Positions 9,001 through 16,719 of a stretch of 64,000 nt of DNA are shown one piece after another. Every line of letters starts with the position of its first letter. Position 1 is the stretch's first letter. The stretch comes from Armatimonadota bacterium (lineage in GTDB: Bacteria > Armatimonadota > Zipacnadia > JAUWAU01). A program made the position numbers and the translations under genes. The stretch spans positions 1 through 64,000 of the forward strand of contig JAUWAU010000005.1 of the NCBI GenBank assembly GCA_030601885.1. The letters are read 5' to 3'. Below the pieces are notes generated by a model. The model ran no database searches, was not told the DNA's origin, and saw only the letters and a program-made list of their open reading frames with translations.

Positions 9001-10751
9001 AGGTTGGCAGCGTGCACGTGCATTGCCTCGGGCACACGGGCGGCTACTTTCCCGAGGGTTGGAAGGAAATGAGCAGCGGCTTCGTCCGCGGCAGCACCGG
9101 CCACGGGCACACCTGGGCCGAGGGGCACTTCGCTCTCGGGATGCTGACGGGCGAGCGGCGATATCTGGAGACAGGCAATCTCATCGCCAACCAGATCGCC
9201 AGATACCGCACCACCCGGTTCGACTTCAACAGCGAGCGCGACTGCGGCTGGCCGCTCATTGCCTGCCTCGGAGCGTATCGCTTCACCGGCAACCCCTTCT
9301 ACCTGAACGCCGCCCGCATCATGGTCGAGCGGGCCCTGCAGAAACAGCGCCCGGAGACGGGGCAGTGGGGCCATTACATCGGCGAGTGCCGCCGCTACGG
9401 ACACTTCCCACCCCACTGGGGCACGAAGCCCTTCATGACCGGCGTGCTCCTTCACGGCCTGCGGACCTACGATCTCATCGAGCCGGACGAGGCCGTGGAA
9501 GAGGCAATACGGCGCAACTGCGACTTCCTCTGGGACAAGTGCTACATTAAGAAGGACCAGGGCTTCATATACGCCCAATGCGCTCAGTACTGGGACAACG
9601 GCTCGACGTGGACGATGTCGCTGGTGGGCGACGGTTTGGCCTACGGGGTCCGTCTCGATCCCGAGCGAGGGCACGAAGGACTCCTGCGCGAGGCTGCCGC
9701 GGCCCACTTCCATCGCTCCCCGGTCGGGAGCTTCGGGAAGAGCCTCACCCAGGGCACTTGCTTCATGCCGGCCCTGCTTTACGACCTGACGCAGCTCGGC
9801 ATCACCAAGATCCCGCCACCCCGAACGCCGCCGAGGGCTCTGCTGCGGTCGGGCGTTACGGTCCTTCCCGGCACAAGCGTCACGTTCCGGCCGCTGATAC
9901 TGAACCCGGGCCCCAAGCCTGCCCGGTGCCAGATGCGCGCGCGAAGCGACGAGGCCGGCTGGTTTGAGGTTGCGCAGGAGCCCCGAGAATGGGTCGCCCG
10001 CAAAGGCCTGTCCTCCGGTCCGGCGCTGAGGGTCACGGCGCCGAAGGATGCGCGCGACGGCGACGAGGCCGAGCTTGCGGTCACTCTTCGGCTTGGCGAT
10101 GAGACCCTGCGGCGCACCGTCACAGCGCGCATCGCGCAGCGCCTCGCCCCCGGAACGCGGGTGGGGTCGCTGACCGGCGACGATGACCACTTGCGCCGGG
10201 CGGTTGTGGCGCTCGGGAAGCCCGTTCAGGTCATTGAGAACCTCGGCGCCGCCGACCTCAGCAGATACAAGACCATCATCGTCGGCGACGAGGCCTTCAA
10301 TAAGGACTACGCCAACGTGCGGGACAACGCTCGGCGGCTGCAGGACTTCGTTTTGCGCGGCGGCAAACTGATTCTGGGGCAGCTCAATGACGAGCACTGG
10401 GATCTCAGCTTTCTGCCGTACGACATCGTCGTTGATGAGGCGGTGAGCGCCTCGGGCGCCATCGTCAAGGCAAAGCACCCGCTGTTCCAGCGCCCGAACA
10501 GAATCAGCGACCTCCGAGCCGTCGTCAGCTACGACACTATCGCCTACGCCGCGCCGCAGTGGAAGCCGCTCATGCGCAACGAGGACGGCACCCCGGCCAT
10601 CCTCGAAGCCCGTGCCGGTCATGGCACGATCCTCGTCGTGATGCCGAGCTTTGACCGACCCGTGTACGACCCCGAGCACGAGAACTCCGACATGAAGGAG
10701 CAGTGCGTGGCCTTCGTGGAGAACCTACTGGCGTATGCGGAGGCGGAATAG
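6054..10751 (+). CDS. Secreted exo-rhamnogalacturonan-lyase-like protein (PcRGLX/YetA, PL26-like) with GATase-like tail
   Basis: A 1565-residue exported protein starting at a GTG with GAGGTGAG upstream. A signal peptide (1-26) is followed by a thrombospondin-3-like calcium loop DTDGDGMPD, then beta-rich accessory regions. The RIFT-barrel region typical of the PcRGLX/YetA family begins near residue 500 (VASGVPFPQGAL, then YWPDGSVQWLL). The alpha/alpha-toroid region follows, with WGHYIGECRRYGHFPPHWG near residue 1103. The last 180 or so residues look like a class-I glutamine-amidotransferase-like (ThuA-type) fold: YKTIIVGDEAF, LRGGKLILGQL, GHGTILVVMPSF. The family cleaves rhamnogalacturonan-type chains; activity and substrate here are inferred. 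It is followed convergently by a URO-D gene after only 19 bases. Confidence 0.8.
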   Translation: MRSTFGALSFLIAGALLYAVLPGAAQERDTDGDGMPDALEERLGTDPAAPERLVLVYDDKAQGAGDRDISSKRRLAPDITKVYTCNVAGDRYLWKIEFADEYLGDGSIFHLYTDLDNNLATGRQDKESVRGTDVMYSFVDGRSDPRINNAAARAPGAAPIRGVVAGNAIYVCDDVRLNQEAGQTNYRIRLLSHRADDTSDSDNTSEWLVVKVPGDTVKPKPPLPLPVRRNFEMLPASHELIYELWQDEGTVRWPIEQVTATGFIVHTNRELEGKGDAGEKASFPAPQGGKYYFAFVIDERPGRLAGLELLVNGKSVGEAAGSGEAGRFLLFTSEPISLQPGDAISLVNAKHGGASRFGEWMLLTSKPTTPALRVRHVERYMLPDEPGERPDRIMIAWTTNRPAECSLHYQIAGPEAYFEEGTLEEGAGPVNNHAIVLPESLRASRYRLRIDATEPAGAHYEAQTASSEPFEVAMRSRGLTELEPTRGSVSLYVAEETAAPRRAWPVASGVPFPQGALADGGRCRLVDGNGRDVPAQFEPMAYWPDGSVQWLLVAFMADTRARGETKYVLQYNVPPRESDTPLRVEQTDAGVIVDTGAARFTIARNDFAPFRDVRVGDRLITSGDGGGFELTNADGKRFRTDLAVPEEVVVEAAGPVRATVKVTGRFAAEDGSTYMRYLCRLHFYAGRAWARVVFSIDNDVLQPRMNLIGNARLRLPTDLAGGRCIIGGDDGTAITAAIKVPIRLLQDYDDRYRVTGADAPVQGKRAPGFVAATGSAGAVLVAVRDFWQLYPKGLVVSPEGIDIELLPELPEDQYTSAEDQELLTRLYFWCDRGKYKLASGVRITTELLVDFAPPAGAEAQEAAHFQHPLFAACTPDWYCKTGVFGSMVPRRRGAFDVYEDGLDKAFADFLERRESVREYGFMNYGDWFGERTWNWGNIEYDTQYGLATNFARTGDLRMLRRAEEAEWHNGDVDTVHYHAAENQVGSVHVHCLGHTGGYFPEGWKEMSSGFVRGSTGHGHTWAEGHFALGMLTGERRYLETGNLIANQIARYRTTRFDFNSERDCGWPLIACLGAYRFTGNPFYLNAARIMVERALQKQRPETGQWGHYIGECRRYGHFPPHWGTKPFMTGVLLHGLRTYDLIEPDEAVEEAIRRNCDFLWDKCYIKKDQGFIYAQCAQYWDNGSTWTMSLVGDGLAYGVRLDPERGHEGLLREAAAAHFHRSPVGSFGKSLTQGTCFMPALLYDLTQLGITKIPPPRTPPRALLRSGVTVLPGTSVTFRPLILNPGPKPARCQMRARSDEAGWFEVAQEPREWVARKGLSSGPALRVTAPKDARDGDEAELAVTLRLGDETLRRTVTARIAQRLAPGTRVGSLTGDDDHLRRAVVALGKPVQVIENLGAADLSRYKTIIVGDEAFNKDYANVRDNARRLQDFVLRGGKLILGQLNDEHWDLSFLPYDIVVDEAVSASGAIVKAKHPLFQRPNRISDLRAVVSYDTIAYAAPQWKPLMRNEDGTPAILEARAGHGTILVVMPSFDRPVYDPEHENSDMKEQCVAFVENLLAYAEAE

Positions 10752-10770
10752 GCCGAGGGGGGAGGAGTGC

Positions 10771-11838
10771 CTACGGCGGGCCCAGCGGCAGCGCGCCCTC
10801 CTGACTCAGCACCCGCGATATCACGTTCATGCTCTGCTGCCAGACGTTGTCCGGGATGTTCTCCGTCACACCCACCAGGAAGCGATCGCCCGGCGCGATG
10901 TCGGCCAGCATCTGCCGCGTGTACTCCTCGATCTCCGCAGGCTTGTAGAGGTGAATAGGCGAGGGGAAGTTCGTCCAGATGATCTTGTCGGCCCACGCAC
11001 GACGCGCCTCGCCGATGGGCAGGTCGCCATCGGGGAAGGCGGCGAAGGCCTCGATGATGTCGATGTCCGACTCGGCAACGGCCTCCGCCAGGTGCTTCAT
11101 CTTGCCGTCCATGTGCACGCCAATCAGCTTCCCTCGCTCATGGAGGATCGCGCCGAACTCGTTGTACCGGGGCACCACGTACTCCTCGAACCGCTCCAGG
11201 CCTATCATCTCGCTGGTGATGTTGTCGCCGTAGATGAACACGTCCGCCGGGCTGTCGGCGGCGATCCCGTACTGCTCGCGCTGCCGCTCCGCAATGGCCT
11301 CGTATAGCCCGAGGAACTCAGTGGGGTGCTCTCGCATGTCTATGGCGAACCGCTCCGGGCCCATAAGGTAGACCAGCATGCGCATCAGCGGCGTGTAGCC
11401 GAGCGTGCCGATGACGGCGCCGTCCTCCCCCATCGTATCCACGTCGGCCCGGAACTCGTCGTACGTCGGCGTGTACACCTCATCCTGCACCATGAACTGT
11501 GCGACCTCGTAGTCCTCCGGCCGCTTTATGGGGAACTTGTACCGAAGGCTCGTCCCATAGCCCCCGCCGGTGCGATACGTCTCCGAGACTTCGCCCACCG
11601 GCGTGCGATAGGTCTGGCGCACGAAGCGCCGCCCATTCTCATAGTACTCGCGCCGCTCAGTCTCCACGTTCGGCGTCTCCGTGCTCATCACACGACGCCG
11701 AAGCAGGAGCGCGAGCCCGTCATTGCGCAGCCGCCGCTCCGTCTCGCCGCGGGGCAGAAGCCCCACATAGCACGTGAACGGCAATCGGTCGGCCATCCCG
11801 CCGCGCAGAGCTGTGAACACACGTTCTCTTGGCGTCAT
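10771..11838 (-). CDS. Uroporphyrinogen decarboxylase superfamily protein (MtaA/CmuA-like), first copy
   Basis: A 355-residue cytosolic protein with the URO-D fold: MTPRERVFTALRGGMADRLP at the N-terminus, VIGTLGYTPLMRMLVYLMG mid-protein, then DVFIYGDNI and HMDGKMKHLAEAV. I chose the ATG at 11838, which has GGGAGG upstream; an in-frame extension to 11925 lacks a ribosome site. The family includes haem-pathway HemE and corrinoid-dependent methyltransferases. Members like this one occur repeatedly in glycan-degrading environmental bacteria without a known reaction. Nothing here points to haem synthesis. It is divergent from the GH123-like gene with about 200 bases between starts, suggesting a shared regulatory region. 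Confidence 0.8.
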   Translation of the reverse strand: MTPRERVFTALRGGMADRLPFTCYVGLLPRGETERRLRNDGLALLLRRRVMSTETPNVETERREYYENGRRFVRQTYRTPVGEVSETYRTGGGYGTSLRYKFPIKRPEDYEVAQFMVQDEVYTPTYDEFRADVDTMGEDGAVIGTLGYTPLMRMLVYLMGPERFAIDMREHPTEFLGLYEAIAERQREQYGIAADSPADVFIYGDNITSEMIGLERFEEYVVPRYNEFGAILHERGKLIGVHMDGKMKHLAEAVAESDIDIIEAFAAFPDGDLPIGEARRAWADKIIWTNFPSPIHLYKPAEIEEYTRQMLADIAPGDRFLVGVTENIPDNVWQQSMNVISRVLSQEGALPLGPP

Positions 11839-12044
11839 GCGTCGCCTCCCAACGTCGAGGGAGAAGTCTCTCCCTCGCCAATCGTCATGCCGCTGACTTC
11901 GTCCCGGCGCCCCGAATCCCTGCACTCATGCCCTCGCTCCGCGTTGGCGGGCACTTTCCACCGGCCTCCAACACAGGATCGGCCGCAGGTGCTCTCGAAC
12001 AGACCGAGACTTGCGCTCCAAGACGGCTTCTGGAGGTGCGCACA
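11839..12044. promoter_or_regulatory. Divergent intergenic region
   Basis: About 206 bases separate the divergent starts of the URO-D gene (minus) and the GH123-like gene (plus). Both promoters must lie here, but I cannot pick convincing -35/-10 pairs by eye. Confidence 0.4.
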
Positions 12045-14513
12045 ATGAGAGCAACGGTACAGCGGCTGCGTCTCTTACCGCCACTCTACGCCATTGTGAC
12101 GCTGTCGGCTACCTGCGCCGGGGCACAGCCACTGCCCGAACCGGCAGCGGTCGCGCTGGCCATACCCAATCCCAGCTTCGAGGAGGACGCCGACGGCGAC
12201 GGCATGCCGGACGGCTGGAGCTTCTCCTGGGAGGCGACACACCAGGGCGATCGCGAGCGAGGCATCGAGAAGCAGCGCCCCGACTTCGGCCTCGACACCC
12301 GCGTGTTCCATTCCGGCGCCCGCAGCATCCGCGTTGGGGTTGAACGCGCCGTGGACGACGGCGTGTGGAGCACGGAGATGCTCGACCACCTCCCCGGCGC
12401 GAAGTACTACAAGGTCACGGCATGGATCAAGACCGAGGGGCTTCAGGACTCCGATGCGCGAGTCGCCGTCATCTGCCATGGCGCCGACGGCAACTGGCTC
12501 GGGGCGAACTACGGCGCCATCGTCGCCGCAACCAACCGCGACTGGACGCAGTACACCGGCTATGCCGAGTGCCCGCCGGGGACGGCGAAGGTTCGTCTGC
12601 GCCTGTGGATGAACTTCAACTACACCGGAACCGGCACGGCCTGGTTCGATGACATCGCCATGGCGCCCACCGACCACATCGAGCCGACACGAATCGAGTA
12701 CGTAGACAACACGCCCATGCCCCCGGTGAGCGCGGACGAACAGCGACGTGGATATGTGCTCTTCTCCCGCAGCTACCTACGACTTATATTCCCCAACACG
12801 GTCCCGATAGCCACTGAGAAAGTCGCGTCGCTCTCGCTGCGCGCGTGTCGAGGCGAGCGCGAGCCGGTGGTGCTTGCCGTACGGGCACTCCGGGGGCTCC
12901 GAGGCGTGAAGGTTGCCGTCTCCGACCTCCGCGGCGAGGGAGGCGCGACGATCCCAGCCGCGTCGGCAGACGTGCGCCGCGTGCGCTACCTGGAGCGGCA
13001 GGGGCAGAGCCGCTGGGGGCCCTTTGCCGATGGCCTCATGACCGTGCCCCAGTATCTGGCTCGGCGCGGGGCGGTCGATGTGCCTGCAGACACCTCTCAG
13101 CCGTTCTGGCTCACTGTCCATGTCCCGGAGAACGCAAGGGCGGGCCGCTATCGCGGCGAGGTGATGGTCTCGGCCGACAACGCGCAGACGGCATCGGTGC
13201 CCCTCGAAGTCGAGGTCCTGCCCTTCACACTCTCGCCGCCTCCGGGCGCCTACTTCGGCATGTACAGCAAGTTCTGGGAGACGCCGGGGTATCTGGATAC
13301 CATCTATGCCGACATGCGCGACCACGGCATGACCACTGTCGGCCTCAGCACAGCCCTCGGGGCGGAATTGACCATGCGGGACGGCGCCGCGCACGTCGCC
13401 TGGGATGGGAACAGTCGGCTGGAGCGGGCCATGGCGGCCTACGTGAAGGCTGGCTTCACCGAGCCCGTGCTGTGGCTGATGGGCCGCGACGTGGCGGCCT
13501 TCTGCCTCAAGCAGGGAAAGCTCGAGAGCGACGCCTTCGCCACGTGCTACCGGCAGATCATCGAACAGATCCTCGCCCGCGCGAAGCAGCTTGGGTGGCC
13601 CGAGATCATCTTCCAGCCCGTGGACGAGCCCTTCGAGCACACCGACCGGATGCCGCTGGCGAGGCGATGTCTGCAGATCCTCAAGCAGATCCCCGGCGTG
13701 CGCACCGAAGAGGACGGCCACAACGGCCGGCCTGAGATGCTCGACGACGAGACGTACCAGCTCTGCGATGTGCTCGCGATGCATGACGGACCCGTGACCG
13801 TACGCCGGACGTACGATGCCGAGAAGTGGCAGGCGTTCCTCGAGAAGGCCCGGCGCGACGGCAAGCAGCTCTGGTTCTACAACATCGACCTGACGGGCTG
13901 GCATCCGGAGCCGCTGCGGTTCATGTACGGCTTTGGCCTGTGGCAATCGGGCGCGACCGGGGTGCTGGAGTGGTGCTATCAGGTCGGCGTGCCGGAGGAC
14001 GACCCCGGGCGCGCCTACCGGAACCAGGGCTCGCTTCTGTATTACTTCCCCGTTGTGGGGGGTGCGGCGGGGGACGGTCGCCGACGCGCCAAAGCTGCTT
14101 TGGCGACGGCGCGAGCCCCCGCCCTACAACGGCTTGAGACGGCGGACGAGCCCGGCGGGCCGTGCATCGCCTGGGAGGCCATTCGCGAGGGCGTGGACGA
14201 CTACAAGTACCTCCACAGACTGCACACGTTGGTGGAGCGGGCGAAGGAGTCTGGCAGCGCCGAGGCAGTGACGATGGCCGAGCGGCTGTGGAGCCATGTC
14301 GAGGGGAAGCTCGCAACCATCGACTTCGGGGCCTGCGAGGGCAGCGCGGCGCAGGGCGATTGGACGGGGGACAAGGACATCGCGCCTGACGGCCGCCGGC
14401 TCGTCTCGGGCGATCACAAGATCGCCAACGGCTGGAGCTTCGACGACTACGACGCCCTCCGCAAGCACATCGCCGACGGCATCGTGACACTCGAGCGAAT
14501 CGGCGTCCGGTGA
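12045..14513 (+). CDS. Secreted GH123-like glycoside hydrolase (DUF4091) with N-terminal carbohydrate-binding jelly roll
   Basis: An 822-residue protein. The ATG at 12045 has GGAGGTG upstream, and the longer frame opening at 11829 is not needed. A signal peptide (about 1-28) is followed by a jelly-roll module (NPSFEEDADGDGMPDGW, then YYKVTAWIKTEGL), a beta domain, and a TIM barrel beginning near GAYFGMYSKFW. An Asp-Glu pair in QPVDEPFEHTD (D527, E528) matches the catalytic pair of GH123 N-acetyl-galactosaminidases. The C-terminal WEAIREGVDDYKYL is the DUF4091 signature. Just before it, a REP palindrome is inserted in frame (14061-14127). Substrate is inferred to be an N-acetylated hexosamine glycan; the exact specificity is unknown. 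Confidence 0.8.
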   Translation: MRATVQRLRLLPPLYAIVTLSATCAGAQPLPEPAAVALAIPNPSFEEDADGDGMPDGWSFSWEATHQGDRERGIEKQRPDFGLDTRVFHSGARSIRVGVERAVDDGVWSTEMLDHLPGAKYYKVTAWIKTEGLQDSDARVAVICHGADGNWLGANYGAIVAATNRDWTQYTGYAECPPGTAKVRLRLWMNFNYTGTGTAWFDDIAMAPTDHIEPTRIEYVDNTPMPPVSADEQRRGYVLFSRSYLRLIFPNTVPIATEKVASLSLRACRGEREPVVLAVRALRGLRGVKVAVSDLRGEGGATIPAASADVRRVRYLERQGQSRWGPFADGLMTVPQYLARRGAVDVPADTSQPFWLTVHVPENARAGRYRGEVMVSADNAQTASVPLEVEVLPFTLSPPPGAYFGMYSKFWETPGYLDTIYADMRDHGMTTVGLSTALGAELTMRDGAAHVAWDGNSRLERAMAAYVKAGFTEPVLWLMGRDVAAFCLKQGKLESDAFATCYRQIIEQILARAKQLGWPEIIFQPVDEPFEHTDRMPLARRCLQILKQIPGVRTEEDGHNGRPEMLDDETYQLCDVLAMHDGPVTVRRTYDAEKWQAFLEKARRDGKQLWFYNIDLTGWHPEPLRFMYGFGLWQSGATGVLEWCYQVGVPEDDPGRAYRNQGSLLYYFPVVGGAAGDGRRRAKAALATARAPALQRLETADEPGGPCIAWEAIREGVDDYKYLHRLHTLVERAKESGSAEAVTMAERLWSHVEGKLATIDFGACEGSAAQGDWTGDKDIAPDGRRLVSGDHKIANGWSFDDYDALRKHIADGIVTLERIGVR
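14061..14127. repeat. REP-like palindrome inside the GH123-like gene
   Basis: Perfect inner arms CGCCAAAG/CTTTGGCG (14087-14105, three-base loop) inside longer imperfect arms (GCGGGGG.../...CCCCCGC). It encodes a low-complexity insert rich in Gly, Arg and Ala, just before the conserved DUF4091 motif. Confidence 0.65.
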
Positions 14514-14608
14514 CGTCGCGCGCAGCAGCCGTTGCCGCGTAGCGCGGGCTTTCCAGCGCGCGATCCGTCTTGCCTGCGCAACGTGGGCTGCGAACAGGGA
14601 CGGGGCGC

Positions 14609-15727
14609 ATGACCGGCAGAGAGCGCATGCTGGCCGCAACACTTGGCAAGCAAGCCGACATGGTGCCGGTGGCTCCCGACACCTCGAACATGATCCCCTG
14701 CCGTCTGACGGGCAAGCCCTTCTGGAACATCTACCTGTATCGGGACCCGCCGCTGTGGAAGGCCTACATCGACTGCGCCAAGCACTTCGACTTCGATGGC
14801 TGGCTGCCGTCGGCGGCGGGGTATTGCATGGGCGGGCCGTCGGAGGCCGAAAACGCCAAGATCGTGCATCGCAGTGACGAGCGGATTATCACCAGGCAGT
14901 ACCGCACCGAGAACGCGAAGATGCTCTGGAGCGATCGGGTCACCGTGTACTACCGCGCCGACCCGCCCACTCGGAATCTCAAGGCCGAACTGATCGGCAT
15001 GGCCGAAGCCCCGGAGCGATGGTGGGACATCGAGGGCATAAAGGAGCACACGCCGGGCCGAGAGGGGTTCGAGGAGATCCGCGCATACATGGGCGAGCAG
15101 GGCATCGTCGGCGGCGGTGTCGGGCTGCCATCGCTGGGCATAGAGCCGGAGGGGATCTACGCCTACTATGACGATCGCCCGGCGGTGCGGCGACGCCTGG
15201 AAGCCGCCGGCGAACAGACGATCCGGCGCGCCGAGCAGATCCTCGAGTGGGAGCCGGACGTCCTCATGATCGGCATCTCCGGTTACTTGACGTTCCACTC
15301 CCCTGACATTGCGCGCGATATCGGCCTGCGCACTCTGCAGCGCCTGACGAAGATGGCCAAGGACAGGGGCGTCCCGACGCACCTGCACTGCTGTGGGAGG
15401 GAGCGAGCGCTGGTGGAGATGGCCGCGAACGAGACCGATCTGAACCTCATCAATCCCCTCGAGCCGCCGCCCATGGGCGACTGCGACCTGGCCGAGATCA
15501 AGAAGACGTTCGGGCGCAAGGTCGCGCTCATGGGCAACATCCACACGACCGACCCGATGCTTCGGGGCACGCCGGAGGAGGTCGCCCGAGCAGCCAGGTG
15601 GTGCATTGACGTAGCCGCGGAGGGCGGCGGCTACGTCCTCTCGACCGGCGACCAGTGCGGCCGCGACACGCCCGATGAGAACATACTCGCGCTCGTCCAG
15701 ACGGGGCGCGAGTACGGCAAGTACTGA
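14609..15727 (+). CDS. Uroporphyrinogen decarboxylase superfamily protein, second copy
   Basis: A 372-residue protein with the URO-D barrel: MTGRERMLAATLGKQADMVP at the start, then DVLMIGISGYLTFHSP, PTHLHCCGRERALVEMAA, LINPLEPPPMGDCDLAEIKK and YVLSTGDQCGRDTPDENI. The His-x-Cys (HLHCCG) and the Asp/Cys near the end sit where corrinoid-protein methyltransferases of the MtaA/CmuA group hold their metal ligands, so methyl transfer is possible but unproven. It lies 95 bases after the GH123-like gene, probably in the same transcript. The ATG at 14609 was chosen over the in-frame 14570 start because the family begins at this point. Confidence 0.8.
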   Translation: MTGRERMLAATLGKQADMVPVAPDTSNMIPCRLTGKPFWNIYLYRDPPLWKAYIDCAKHFDFDGWLPSAAGYCMGGPSEAENAKIVHRSDERIITRQYRTENAKMLWSDRVTVYYRADPPTRNLKAELIGMAEAPERWWDIEGIKEHTPGREGFEEIRAYMGEQGIVGGGVGLPSLGIEPEGIYAYYDDRPAVRRRLEAAGEQTIRRAEQILEWEPDVLMIGISGYLTFHSPDIARDIGLRTLQRLTKMAKDRGVPTHLHCCGRERALVEMAANETDLNLINPLEPPPMGDCDLAEIKKTFGRKVALMGNIHTTDPMLRGTPEEVARAARWCIDVAAEGGGYVLSTGDQCGRDTPDENILALVQTGREYGKY

Positions 15728-15758
15728 CTGCCTCGAACGCTCTGCTACCCGGTGTAGT

Positions 15759-15775
15759 CGGAGCAGCTTGCTCCG
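15759..15775. repeat. REP-like palindrome
   Basis: Perfect arms CGGAGCA/TGCTCCG with a three-base loop, in the gap between the URO-D gene and the AMMECR1 gene; same family as 4269-4287. Confidence 0.55.
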
Positions 15776-15876
15776 GCACCCTCAGGCTCCTGCCTCGCGC
15801 GCGCGGAACTCACGCCTCACGCCAGGTGTCAAACAGACGGTGCGGAACCCCCGCGGTATCCAGGGTGGTGCTGGCA

Positions 15877-16518
15877 ATGGCTGCGGCAAGGCTGAAGAGG
15901 TGGTCCGGTCGGTGCACGCTCCTGTTGGCGGCCTCCTTGACCCCGTGCGCAGGCGCCACGGCAGCGGACCTTCCAGAGGCCTTCGCCAAGGATCGCGACG
16001 GCGCCGGCGCGGCCGCCCTCTCGCTCGCCAGAGCCGCCTTCGACGCCTACGCCCTCCGCCGCGAACGCCTCAGTGTCCCCGAAGATCTGCCACCCCTGTT
16101 GAGGAAGCGCAGCGGCGTCTTCGTCAGCGCGATAGCAGACGGCGCGCCTCGGTGCTGCATGGGCAGCCTGTATCCCACTCGCCCCACCCTAGCTGAGGAG
16201 ATCATTGCGGCCGCCGTCGCTGCAGCCGGCCTGGACGCCCGTCGGCGGCCGGTGGAGCCGGCCGAGCTGAGGAAGCTGCAGCTCGTCGTCTCCGTTGTCG
16301 GCCCGCCCGAGAGCATCTCCGATCCGACACAGCTCGACCCCGTGAGAGAGGGCCTGGCGGTGCGCAGCGGGAGGCGGACTGGCGTCGTGCTGCCCGGCGA
16401 GACGCGGCATCTGAACCGAGTGATCAAGTGGGCGCGGATTCGGGCCGCGGCTGGGCCCGATGAGCCCGTTGACTACTTCAGAGTTCGCGCGTTCAGGATA
16501 GCGGAGGGAAAGCCGTAG
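15877..16518 (+). CDS. Exported AMMECR1-domain protein
   Basis: A 213-residue protein with a signal peptide (MAAARLKRWSGRC start, hydrophobic core LLLAASLTP, likely cleavage after TAA near residue 30), followed by an AMMECR1 domain: SGVFVSAIADGAPRCCMGSL aligns with the family's GVFVTL...LRGCIG motif, and LQLVVSVVGPPESI with its LxxEVSVL-xPxxI strand. The function of AMMECR1 is unknown; most members are cytosolic, so export is unusual. The start is uncertain: the ATG at 15877 has a weak GGGTGG site, and the frame stays open upstream to 15826. Confidence 0.75.
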   Translation: MAAARLKRWSGRCTLLLAASLTPCAGATAADLPEAFAKDRDGAGAAALSLARAAFDAYALRRERLSVPEDLPPLLRKRSGVFVSAIADGAPRCCMGSLYPTRPTLAEEIIAAAVAAAGLDARRRPVEPAELRKLQLVVSVVGPPESISDPTQLDPVREGLAVRSGRRTGVVLPGETRHLNRVIKWARIRAAAGPDEPVDYFRVRAFRIAEGKP

Positions 16519-16546
16519 GGCAGCCCTCCGCCGGGCTCCGCCCTAC
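16515..16546. repeat. REP-like palindrome
   Basis: Arms GTAGGGC/GCCCTAC with inner AGCCC/GGGCT, starting inside the stop codon of the AMMECR1 gene. Confidence 0.6.
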
Positions 16547-16596
16547 TGCTTGCACGGCGAAGCCGCTGTCGCAAGTAGAGCGACTTGTCTCATGTT

Positions 16597-16698
16597 TGTC
16601 ATTCTGAGCGCAGCGAAGAATCTCGCCGTTGGCCCGCAAGCACGGAGCGCCCGATCGTGCGAGATTCTTCACTTCGCTGCGCTTCGTTCAGAATGACA
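16597..16698. repeat. Long imperfect palindrome (REP/MITE-like)
   Basis: About 102 bases. The left arm starts TGTCATTCTGAGCGCAGCGA and the right arm ends CGTTCAGAATGACA; inner arms GAATCTCGC and GCGAGATTC flank a central spacer. This TGTCATTCTGAGC-type palindrome is a common dispersed repeat in environmental bacterial genomes. It sits just before the macroglobulin gene. Confidence 0.75.
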
Positions 16699-16719
16699 TC
16701 TGCTGATGGGGAGGAATCG

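Noticed and set aside
8478..10679. 733-codon minus-strand frame opposite the PL26-like gene
   Set aside because: Antisense shadow; composition is Ala/Val/Arg-rich with no recognisable motif.
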